Origin: an uncultured Acidobacteriota bacterium
GTDB lineage: Bacteria; Acidobacteriota; Blastocatellia; Pyrinomonadales; Pyrinomonadaceae
DNA length: 5,092 bases
Direction: 5' to 3'
Assembly (NCBI GenBank): GCA_946480545.1
Contig: CAMLKY010000208.1
Span: 1 to 5,092 of the forward strand
This document shows, piece after piece, positions 1-5,092 of this stretch (positions within the stretch are counted from its first letter, which is position 1; each line of letters opens with the position of its first letter). Position numbers and translations under genes: made by a program. The notes under the pieces are model-generated. The model searched no databases, had not been told where the DNA came from, and worked only from the letters and a program-made list of their open reading frames with translations.

Positions 1-1
1 T

Positions 2-1861
2 ACGGGTCGCAACGTTACTGTCGCGGTGCTCGATACGGGCATCAACTCACTGCATCCGGATCTCGCCGGTCGTCTTGTACAAAATGTTCGACTGAATGAT
101 CTGCAGAGCGCACCTGTTGGATTTACGTACCCGCTGCCGCTCGAAGGGCTTTCGAACACCGATCCGGTGAGCGGCCATGGCACATTTGTCGGCGGCGTGA
201 TCGCGGGCAGCGGTTCGAGCTCTGCCGGCCGCTACAACGGTGTCGCTGCAGGTGCAAAGCTTCTGGGTCTGAGCGCCGGTGACGCAAACCTCGTAAACGT
301 GTTGTCGGGTTTCGACTACTTGCTCGATCGCGGCCAGCAGTACGGCGTTCGAGTCGTTAACTGCAGCTTCTCGGCGAACACGATTTTCGATCCGAACGAT
401 CCCGTGAATGTTGCGACGAAGATGCTGACCGACCGCGGCGTGAATGTCGTATTCTCGGCAGGCAACACCGGACCAGGCAACGGAACCCTGAACCCGTATG
501 CCGCAGCGCCCTGGGTCATCGGGGTGGGGGCGACCGACGCGAACGGCCGACTCGCTTCGTACTCCTCACGTGGAAGTTTTGGCGACGGCCTGCAGCATCC
601 GACCCTTGTCGCACCGGGTACCAATATCATCAGCCTGCGATCGCTGCCGTCGATAACCAGCGTTTCGGGAATTATCGGCGCAGATTCGTCGAGACTTTCG
701 ATCACCGAGCTTCCCTACTATACAACGGCGACCGGCACATCGTTCTCCGCACCGCAAGTCGCGGGTGCGATCGCGTTGATGCTCGAGGCAAACCCGTCGC
801 TGACGCCAGGTGAGATCAAGGACATACTCAGCCGTACCGCGACGCCGATGCCCAAGTATTTCTTCCACGAGTCCGGCGCCGGCATGCTCAACACATACGC
901 GGCCGTACTCGAAGCAGCATTCCCGGAACGCGAGATGGGCGGATTTCGCTCGACCGTGTCACGCAATGGCATCCGGTTCTCGACACGCACATCGCAGACG
1001 TTCGCACAGATGGTGTTCCCGAACGTCACCGCATCAAACAGCATTACGATTCCCCAGAACACCGTACAGGCGACCATCAGCATCGCATGGGATCTGAGCG
1101 CGAATGACTTTGGCTTGAAGATCTATGACTCGTCAAACGCCCTGATCGGACAATCGAATTACCTGAATCTGCCGGGCCTGACAGGACGGCGCGAAAAGGT
1201 AGTTTTCCGAAACCCGCTCGCTGGAAGTCTAAGCGCCGCAATTCGCCACTCGGGTTACACCGGCACATCGCAAAGTGTGTTCGGTGCGGTCGAGGTCACA
1301 CAGGTTGAGTATCCGACGATGATGGATCTCGACTCGCTATCGCCCGAGATGATCGCTCATGCCGAGAAGAGCCTGCTCGCCAGCGTGATGTTGCCCGAAG
1401 GAAGAAAGTTCCGTCCCGGGTCCGCCGTAACTCGCGCAGAGTTTGCCGATGCGCTCGTTCGGAGCGGGTTTGTGCCGCAGTACCTGGCGTCCTCTCCGCT
1501 GTTCATAGATGTGCGAGATGTCTATTCGCGAAACTCGATCGAGAGCGTACAGTTCAATCCGGGTGGAGCTTTGATCGTCGATGCCGTGGCCGGGGGCAGG
1601 TTCAATCCGAACAATGCAACGACGAAGCTCATCGCTGCGATAGCGTTTGTCAGGGCTGCGGGTCTCGAGTCGCAGACCGCCAGCGCGACACTCCCGCTCA
1701 CGCTGTCGGACGCCGCATCGATACCGCAACAGTTCCGCGGCCACGTTGCGATCGCGCTTCAACGGGGGCTTATCAAGCTGGACGGAACTGAATTCAATGG
1801 CTCGCGCGGGCTCACCAGGATCGAGTTGGCGCAGGCCGTCAATACTCTTATCGGGCAGTGA
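2..1861 (+). CDS. Subtilisin-like serine protease (family S8) with C-terminal SLH-like motifs, 5'-truncated by window edge
   Basis: This is the 3' part of a secreted subtilase; reading is open from the first complete codon at position 2, so the true start, signal peptide and propeptide lie upstream. Counting from that codon, 619 residues are visible. The catalytic triad is complete: Asp11 in AVLDTGI (codon 32-34), His59 in SGHGTFVGG (176-178) and Ser247 in GTSFSAPQVAG (740-742). The oxyanion Asn155 sits in SAGNTG. The peptidase domain ends near residue 305. Residues about 313-433 look like a beta-sandwich of the PPC type that often follows secreted proteases (inferred from alternating hydrophobic strands and 'NPLAGSLSAAIRHS'). 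The tail carries three SLH-like motifs at about 470-489 (FRPGSAVTRAEFADAL), 534-554 (FNPNNATTKLIAAIAF) and 598-619 (FNGSRGLTRIELAQAV); the middle one is degenerate. Such a tail could tether the enzyme to the cell surface. The stop is TGA at 1859-1861. The family call is very sure; substrate and anchoring are inferred. Confidence 0.95.
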   Translation, partial: TGRNVTVAVLDTGINSLHPDLAGRLVQNVRLNDLQSAPVGFTYPLPLEGLSNTDPVSGHGTFVGGVIAGSGSSSAGRYNGVAAGAKLLGLSAGDANLVNVLSGFDYLLDRGQQYGVRVVNCSFSANTIFDPNDPVNVATKMLTDRGVNVVFSAGNTGPGNGTLNPYAAAPWVIGVGATDANGRLASYSSRGSFGDGLQHPTLVAPGTNIISLRSLPSITSVSGIIGADSSRLSITELPYYTTATGTSFSAPQVAGAIALMLEANPSLTPGEIKDILSRTATPMPKYFFHESGAGMLNTYAAVLEAAFPEREMGGFRSTVSRNGIRFSTRTSQTFAQMVFPNVTASNSITIPQNTVQATISIAWDLSANDFGLKIYDSSNALIGQSNYLNLPGLTGRREKVVFRNPLAGSLSAAIRHSGYTGTSQSVFGAVEVTQVEYPTMMDLDSLSPEMIAHAEKSLLASVMLPEGRKFRPGSAVTRAEFADALVRSGFVPQYLASSPLFIDVRDVYSRNSIESVQFNPGGALIVDAVAGGRFNPNNATTKLIAAIAFVRAAGLESQTASATLPLTLSDAASIPQQFRGHVAIALQRGLIKLDGTEFNGSRGLTRIELAQAVNTLIGQ

Positions 1862-1869
1862 CGTTCGTT

Positions 1870-1896
1870 GCACTTTACCTTTAAAAGTAAAAGTGC
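1870..1896. terminator. 27-nt imperfect palindrome between convergent genes, possible bidirectional terminator
   Basis: The arms GCACTTT (1870-1876) and AAAGTGC (1890-1896) pair perfectly over 7 bp. Inside, CTTT (1879-1882) faces AAAG (1884-1887), separated from the arms by a 2-nt mismatch on each side. The element starts 9 nt after the protease stop and lies between two converging genes, the usual place for a shared terminator. No T-run follows the arm on either strand, so it is not a canonical intrinsic terminator. A protein-binding dyad is an alternative. Confidence 0.35.
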
Positions 1897-1948
1897 GGAA
1901 CCATCTCAAAAAGCACCGCACCCAAGCAAACAATTTCCGGTTGTAAGT

Positions 1949-2206
1949 TTAGTAAGAATCAGGTCGAACAGTAGGAGGATAGTAGAACGGACCCGACGTT
2001 CGAAAACTCTCAGCGTCGAACTTTTTCCGAGCTCCACAGTCAAGACACGCGAGGTACGAGCTGTCCTTGTCGCTGATCGGTCGCGTCAGACGCTTGTGCC
2101 AGCATCCGAAAAGGGACGCTACAACACCGATCTTCTCTCCAAATGATCCCGCCGTTCTGTTGATCAGGGCGGCTGCTATTCTGTTCTGTTCCAAAACACC
2201 TTGCAT
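1949..2206 (-). CDS. Small C-x-H...C-x2-C zinc-ribbon-like protein, function unknown
   Basis: This is an 85-residue protein with no predicted signal peptide. The N-terminal 33 residues are variable-looking and weakly amphipathic. The core is GCWHKRLTRPI (C35, H37), then SYLACLDCGARKKFD (C54, C57), then an aromatic stretch TSGPFYYPP. The C-x-H plus C-x2-C spacing suggests one structural zinc site. I associate short proteins with this C-[WPR]-H-[KR]...[ST]RP...Y..CL.CG....F layout with acidobacterial genomes; that is recollection, not a search result. No enzymatic residues are apparent, so nucleic-acid binding or a structural role would be guesses. ATG at 2204-2206 was chosen because a purine-rich leader with GAGGAG and AAAGG lies just upstream on the minus strand. 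The gene converges with the protease and diverges from the nuclease. The cysteine layout supports this frame over the overlapping reading frames on both strands. Confidence 0.68.
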   Translation of the reverse strand: MQGVLEQNRIAAALINRTAGSFGEKIGVVASLFGCWHKRLTRPISDKDSSYLACLDCGARKKFDAESFRTSGPFYYPPTVRPDSY

Positions 2207-2208
2207 AA

Positions 2209-2223
2209 CCTTTCTTTCTCCTC
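2209..2223 (-). promoter_or_regulatory. Ribosome-binding region of the small zinc-ribbon gene
   Basis: On the minus strand GAGGAG (complement of 2218-2223) ends 11 nt before the ATG, and AAGG (complement of 2209-2212) ends 2 nt before it. The first is a good Shine-Dalgarno match at slightly long spacing; the second is too close. Together they support the ATG at 2206 as the start. Confidence 0.45.
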
Positions 2224-2319
2224 ACATCTCATCAATGTGACTCGCTTCAAGGAACGAGCCAGGGGAAAGCTTTTTGCGCATTATTTGCTAATCCCGTAGT
2301 TGTGGTGTGACCCTCAACA

Positions 2320-2386
2320 CAAATAACGCGAATTCGGGCTGGCGAAAATATCAAAATAACCTCGACTTTCGCCAGAGTGTTATTTG
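2320..2386. repeat. Nested inverted repeats in the divergent intergenic region
   Basis: The outer arms CAAATAAC (2320-2327) and GTTATTTG (2379-2386) are perfect 8-bp complements. They enclose inner arms CTGGCGAAA (2339-2347) and TTTCGCCAG (2367-2375), perfect over 9 bp, around a 19-nt loop. The loop carries another AAATAAC (2354-2360). The structure sits between the start of the small minus-strand gene and the nuclease gene, about 86 nt upstream of the proposed nuclease -10 box. It could be an operator cluster, a structured RNA, or a relic of a small repeat element. No coding sequence is supported here. Confidence 0.55.
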
Positions 2387-2447
2387 CAAGCACTATGCCT
2401 TGCAGGTGCGAATTCCCGACTATCTGTTCTACTCGCAAGCGTTTCGC

Positions 2448-2477
2448 TTTCTCTTTATAGGGTTATTTCGTTAGAAT
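2448..2477 (+). promoter_or_regulatory. Possible sigma-70-type promoter of the nuclease-peptidase pair
   Basis: The hexamer TAGAAT (2472-2477) matches the -10 consensus at five of six positions and lies 27 nt before the nuclease ATG, giving a short leader. The -35 region around 2448-2453 (TTTCTC) is poor, so activation or a different sigma factor may be needed. GTTATTT (2462-2468), also found in the upstream repeat cluster, lies in the spacer just before the -10 box, where a regulator would block polymerase. No experimental support is available. Confidence 0.35.
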
Positions 2478-2483
2478 CTTCGG

Positions 2484-2501
2484 AAAAGGAACAAAAAAAG
2501 G
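2484..2501 (+). promoter_or_regulatory. Purine-rich ribosome-binding region of the nuclease gene
   Basis: The leader before the ATG at 2505 is almost all purine. AAAAGGA (2484-2490) ends 14 nt before the start and AAGG (2498-2501) ends 3 nt before it. Neither is ideally spaced. The start is secured instead by the signal peptide and the tryptophan that follows its cleavage site. Confidence 0.4.
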
Positions 2502-2504
2502 TAT

Positions 2505-3734
2505 ATGAAAACAGTATTCCGAGTGTTTGTTTTCGTGGCAGTCGCGGCTGGCATTTGCACATCTGCCCACGCATGGGACGACGTCGGTCACAAGACCACG
2601 GCCTACATCGCCTGGCAGAGAATGTCGCCGGCGGCGCGTGAAGCGGTAATTCGAATTCTGCGAAGCGCACCCGAGGATTCACACCTCTCGGCGTTCTATA
2701 TGCAATACGGGCCCGAGCCCGAAGCCACAAAGAAGCTCGAGTACTTTATGCTCGCGGCGACATGGGCCGACATTGTCCGCGACCGTGCATTCGAGAATCG
2801 GCAGAAAAAGTATCACAAGAGCAACTGGCACTACGACGACACATTCTGGAAGCAGGTAGGCTCGACCGCCGAGAGATTGACCGGGTTTTCCGAGGGCGGA
2901 GTTGCTGTTTCAAAGTTGAATGAGTTCGACAAGGTGATACGCGACCCGGCAGCCAGTGATCGAGACAAGGCGATCGCGATCGCATGGATCATGCATCTCG
3001 CGGGCGACATTCATCAACCGCTCCATACATCCGCACGGGTAACCGACCTCGAGCCGAAAGGCGACCAGGGAGGCAATCTGTTCTTACTCACACCACAGGG
3101 CACCGCGCGCGAGAACCAGGTGAACCTTCACTGGTTTTGGGATTCGATCATCGGACGGAACATACCCATGGAAAGCGAGGCCTGTGAGCGCGACTACATC
3201 GAATCGGTCGCACGGCGAATAATGAAACGGCATCCGTTCGATTCATTCGGATCGAATTTCAAGATCGGTGATCACCAGGCGTGGCAGGAAGAGAGCTTTA
3301 AATTCGCACCTACGGACGTCTTCTCGTCCGACTTGGTACGATTTCAAATGCCGTCCGAGAAGTATAGGAAGAAAGCATTTCAGGTGGCCGAGCGCCAGCT
3401 CGCCATCGCCGGATATCGAATGGGCGAAACCCTAAACCGCGTGTTCGGGATGCCCGCCGTAACGGCAAAAGCCCAGTGCCCCGTGATCCGCCGAATAATG
3501 TACCCGGTCTTTAAGAAACAGACCGAGGAAAATCGGGCCAAGGCGACCCCGACAGTGACTCTCCTGGACGTTTGCCCGGCGGGACCCGCCGCGCGGCCGA
3601 CGATCATGGTCAACCTCGACGGCAAACGCGTCGCCCGCTCGTTCGATGTCGTCGCGACGTTCCCCGACGAGGAATCGGCGCGCCGGTATGCTGTCGCGAA
3701 TTCGGTTACCGACATCAACTTCGATATTCAATGA
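2505..3734 (+). CDS. Exported S1/P1-type zinc-dependent nuclease with C-terminal extension
   Basis: This 409-residue protein belongs to the S1/P1 nuclease family, trinuclear-zinc enzymes that cut single-stranded nucleic acids to 5'-mononucleotides. Residues 1-23 form a Sec signal peptide (MKTVFR, hydrophobic core, then SAHA), with predicted cleavage before Trp24. That fits the family, where the mature N-terminal Trp itself binds zinc. All nine expected ligands are visible: W24 and H29 (WDDVGH), D89 (TWADIVR), H109 (NWHYDD), H164, D168 and H174 (MHLAGDIHQPLH), H209 and D213 (LHWFWD). The catalytic fold should end near residue 314, after the helix ERQLAIAGYRMGETLNRVF. About 95 more residues follow (315-409), with C325 and C357 and a small alpha/beta-looking end; I do not recognise this part. 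The likely location is periplasmic or extracellular, for nutrient scavenging. The stop overlaps the next gene by ATGA, so the two are probably co-transcribed and translationally coupled. The family call is very secure; substrate preference is not. Confidence 0.95.
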   Translation: MKTVFRVFVFVAVAAGICTSAHAWDDVGHKTTAYIAWQRMSPAAREAVIRILRSAPEDSHLSAFYMQYGPEPEATKKLEYFMLAATWADIVRDRAFENRQKKYHKSNWHYDDTFWKQVGSTAERLTGFSEGGVAVSKLNEFDKVIRDPAASDRDKAIAIAWIMHLAGDIHQPLHTSARVTDLEPKGDQGGNLFLLTPQGTARENQVNLHWFWDSIIGRNIPMESEACERDYIESVARRIMKRHPFDSFGSNFKIGDHQAWQEESFKFAPTDVFSSDLVRFQMPSEKYRKKAFQVAERQLAIAGYRMGETLNRVFGMPAVTAKAQCPVIRRIMYPVFKKQTEENRAKATPTVTLLDVCPAGPAARPTIMVNLDGKRVARSFDVVATFPDEESARRYAVANSVTDINFDIQ

Positions 3735-4870
3735 AGCCACTCGAGATCCTCGAACACTTCCAGGAACGTGAAGCCGGCATTATTGATGAGATTCGCGAGA
3801 TCGTAGATATCGAGTCGCCCTCGTTCGATGTCGCTCAGAGCGGGCACGTAGTCGACTGGATCGAACAGCGAGTTCGCGAGATCTCGTCTGAGTTTTTGGT
3901 TGAACGCATTTCCGCGGTCGACTGCGGTGAGCATCTATCTGTTACCGCCTTTCCCGGAGATAAGAAGGCGGTCCTTCTTCTCGGCCATACGGACACGGTG
4001 CATCCGGTGGGCACCTGCAGGCTGAACCCGACCAGGATCGAGGACGGAAAGCTCTACGGCTGCGGGGTCTTCGATATGAAATCGGGAATCGTGTTGATTC
4101 TCGAGACGCTCAGGTTCTTTCAAACAACGGGTCTTGCGCCCTCACGACCAATACGGATCCTGCTTTCGTGTGACGAGGAAGTCGGCAGCGCGACCGGCCG
4201 CTCACTCGTTGAAGCGGCGACACGAGATGCCGAATACTGTCTCGTCCTCGAGCCGTCCTCTGACGGACGCGTCAAGACGGGCCGAAAAGGAACCGGGATG
4301 TTCACGGTCAAGACGTGGGGCCGTCCGGCACATGCCGGGCTCGAGCCCGAGAAGGGCGCGAGCGCGATACTCGAGCTGGCGCGACAGATAGAACAACTAA
4401 GCGGATTGAACAAGCCGATCGCCGGCACGACCGTGAACGTCTGCACGATGCGCGGCGGAACAACGACCAACGTTATCCCCGAGCACGCGGAATGCTCAGT
4501 GGACGTGCGGTTCACAAACGCCGAGGAAGCGATGAGAGTTGAAAATGCGATCTCGAACCTTCAGCCTTTCGACGAACGTGTAAAGATCCTGGTTACCGGT
4601 GGCGTTAATCGGCCCCCGCTCGAGCGGACCGAGTCTGTTGCGGCTTTGTTCGATCGTGCGAAGGCGCTCGCGGCCGAATTCAATTACGATCTCGGGGAGA
4701 CACAGGTGGGCGGTGCGTCGGATGGGAATTTCGTAGCGGCCCAGGGCGTGCCGGTGCTCGACGGGCTCGGCATCGCGGGTGACGGAGCGCATCGGATGGA
4801 CGAGCACATCATTATCGATGACATCGCGAAACGTGCGACGCTGGTTACCTCTCTTCTATTGAATCCATAA
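3731..4870 (+). CDS. M20 family metallopeptidase, glutamate carboxypeptidase (CPG2)-like
   Basis: This 379-residue di-zinc peptidase most resembles glutamate carboxypeptidases, which remove C-terminal glutamate or similar residues from peptides or conjugates. The catalytic residues are in the family order: H86 (LLGHTDTV), bridging D115 (YGCGVFDMKSG), general base E149 and ligand E150 (CDEEVGS), E174 (LEPSSD) and H354 (GDGAHRMDEH). The lid/dimerisation domain spans about 181-290 and includes H201 (RPAHAG) and the conserved GGTTTNVIPEHAE. Length is normal for the family. There is no signal peptide, so the enzyme is predicted to be cytoplasmic, unlike the exported Pseudomonas CPG2. I chose ATG at 3731, overlapping the nuclease stop as ATGA. 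Upstream in-frame codons read through the nuclease gene in another frame and have no family similarity. No good Shine-Dalgarno lies before this ATG, consistent with coupling. Other M20 activities (deacylase, aminoacylase) cannot be excluded; the substrate is unknown. Confidence 0.93.
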   Translation: MKPLEILEHFQEREAGIIDEIREIVDIESPSFDVAQSGHVVDWIEQRVREISSEFLVERISAVDCGEHLSVTAFPGDKKAVLLLGHTDTVHPVGTCRLNPTRIEDGKLYGCGVFDMKSGIVLILETLRFFQTTGLAPSRPIRILLSCDEEVGSATGRSLVEAATRDAEYCLVLEPSSDGRVKTGRKGTGMFTVKTWGRPAHAGLEPEKGASAILELARQIEQLSGLNKPIAGTTVNVCTMRGGTTTNVIPEHAECSVDVRFTNAEEAMRVENAISNLQPFDERVKILVTGGVNRPPLERTESVAALFDRAKALAAEFNYDLGETQVGGASDGNFVAAQGVPVLDGLGIAGDGAHRMDEHIIIDDIAKRATLVTSLLLNP

Positions 4871-4874
4871 ATGC

Positions 4875-4973
4875 GGAGGCGCATCCTGTCCGGTGATGGG
4901 CGCGGTCTTCAAAACCGTCAGCGAGTGCGCGAGAGCGTACTTGGGTGGGTTCGACTCCCACACGCCTCCGCCA
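4875..4973 (+). tRNA. selC: tRNA-Sec (anticodon UCA, reads UGA)
   Basis: This is a selenocysteine tRNA of 99 nt including an encoded CCA (4971-4973) and discriminator G (4970). The acceptor stem pairs 4875-4881 with 4963-4969, and an eighth position (C4882, A4962) is mismatched. The D arm has the hallmark six pairs (4885-4890 with 4895-4900) and a four-base CGGT loop. The anticodon stem (4902-4906 with 4914-4918) closes the seven-base loop CTTCAAA, with TCA at 4909-4911. The long variable arm pairs 4922-4930 with 4935-4943 around a GAGA tetraloop. The T arm pairs 4945-4949 with 4957-4961 around TTCGACT. It should be charged with serine, converted to selenocysteinyl-tRNA by SelA, and delivered by SelB. 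It starts only 4 nt after the peptidase stop, so it may be processed from that transcript. No selenoprotein or sel gene is visible nearby. Confidence 0.96.
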
Positions 4974-4989
4974 ACTTGATTTCGGAATG

Positions 4990-5010
4990 CGGATTTGGGA
5001 TTTGGGATTT
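4990..5010 (+). repeat. Short tandem repeat of the heptamer GGGATTT
   Basis: Three successive copies of a seven-base unit are present at 4990-4996, 4997-5003 and 5004-5010. The last two are identical GGGATTT; the first has C in place of the initial G. The array lies 17 nt past the tRNA 3' end in non-coding DNA. It resembles the short heptamer arrays found in intergenic DNA of some cyanobacteria and acidobacteria. No function is evident. Confidence 0.7.
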
Positions 5011-5030
5011 AAGGTTCTCTCGAGATGAGA

Positions 5031-5058
5031 TTCAGAAACGACCAGACTGACTTAGAAT
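5031..5058 (+). promoter_or_regulatory. Possible promoter near the right edge
   Basis: TAGAAT (5053-5058) has the same hexamer as the proposed nuclease -10 box and is preceded by TTCAGA (5031-5036) at a 16-nt spacing, four of six matches to TTGACA. A GGAG-ATG follows at 5077-5082, but that frame stops after three codons. Any gene it drives would start beyond the window. The rest of 4974-5092 shows no coding sequence. Confidence 0.25.
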
Positions 5059-5092
5059 AATTAACTAGGGATCACGGAGATGTTGCGGTAGA

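Noticed and set aside
1859..1900. UGA at the protease end as a selenocysteine codon
   Set aside because: The protein already ends on a complete third SLH-like motif, and the following frame is low-complexity with no redox motif.
1868..2146. Plus-strand open frame of 92 codons after the protease
   Set aside because: It is rich in Arg/Ser with no recognisable domain. It begins inside the palindrome and overlaps the minus-strand gene, whose cysteine motif is a better protein signal.
2247..2438. Minus-strand open frame of 63 codons in the divergent gap
   Set aside because: It has no recognisable motif, runs across the nested inverted repeats, and leaves no room for promoters. Chance opening in AT-rich DNA is more likely.
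3572..3730. Longer N-terminus for the M20 peptidase
   Set aside because: The extra 53 residues are Arg-rich out-of-frame translation of the nuclease 3' end and have no M20 similarity. The ATGA start at 3731 gives the normal family length.
3715..3760. UGA at the nuclease end as a selenocysteine codon
   Set aside because: The TGA at 3732-3734 overlaps the M20 start and the frame beyond it shows no family similarity. It is an ordinary stop.
5080..5091. Gene start at the right edge (GGAG followed by ATG)
   Set aside because: The frame reads Met-Leu-Arg and then TAG, so no protein starts here within view.
4875..5092. Genomic island inserted at selC
   Set aside because: selC is a known island integration site in enterobacteria, but no integrase, duplicated tRNA 3' end or composition break is visible in the 119 nt downstream.

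Overview
The window most resembles a chromosomal segment of a mid-to-high GC, Gram-negative bacterium. My best guess is an Acidobacteriota member of the Blastocatellia/Pyrinomonadaceae type. The clues are indirect: a subtilase with a degenerate S-layer-homology tail, a short C-x-H...C-x2-C protein of a kind I associate with acidobacterial genomes, and a GGGATTT heptamer repeat in spacer DNA. No ribosomal or other phylogenetic marker is present to settle it.

Layout. (1) Positions 2-1861 (+): the 3' part of a secreted subtilisin-like serine protease (family S8) with a beta-sandwich domain and three SLH-like motifs. Its 5' end lies outside the window. (2) Positions 1949-2206 (-): a small 85-residue zinc-ribbon-like protein, convergent with the protease. 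The 87-nt gap between them holds a 27-nt imperfect palindrome. (3) Positions 2207-2504: a 298-nt AT-richer divergent promoter region with nested inverted repeats and four copies of AAATAAC/GTTATTT. (4) Positions 2505-3734 (+): an exported S1/P1-type nuclease with all nine expected zinc ligands and an unexplained C-terminal extension. (5) Positions 3731-4870 (+): an M20 metallopeptidase of the glutamate carboxypeptidase type, overlapping the nuclease gene by ATGA. (6) Positions 4875-4973 (+): a selenocysteine tRNA (selC) with anticodon UCA and an encoded CCA, starting 4 nt after the peptidase stop codon. (7) Positions 4974-5092: a non-coding tail with a heptamer repeat and a possible promoter for something beyond the window.

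How the genes work together. The protease, nuclease and M20 peptidase suit a heterotrophic, scavenging lifestyle: extracellular protein and nucleic acid breakdown, then intracellular peptide or amino-acid conjugate hydrolysis. Only the nuclease-peptidase pair has the architecture of an operon. The tRNA-Sec shows that the organism can probably read UGA as selenocysteine, but no selA, selB, selD or selenoprotein gene is seen here. I found no clear new defence or mobile system. The most useful leads are the tRNA-Sec and its unusual placement, the small zinc-ribbon gene, the repeat-rich divergent promoter and the nuclease extension.
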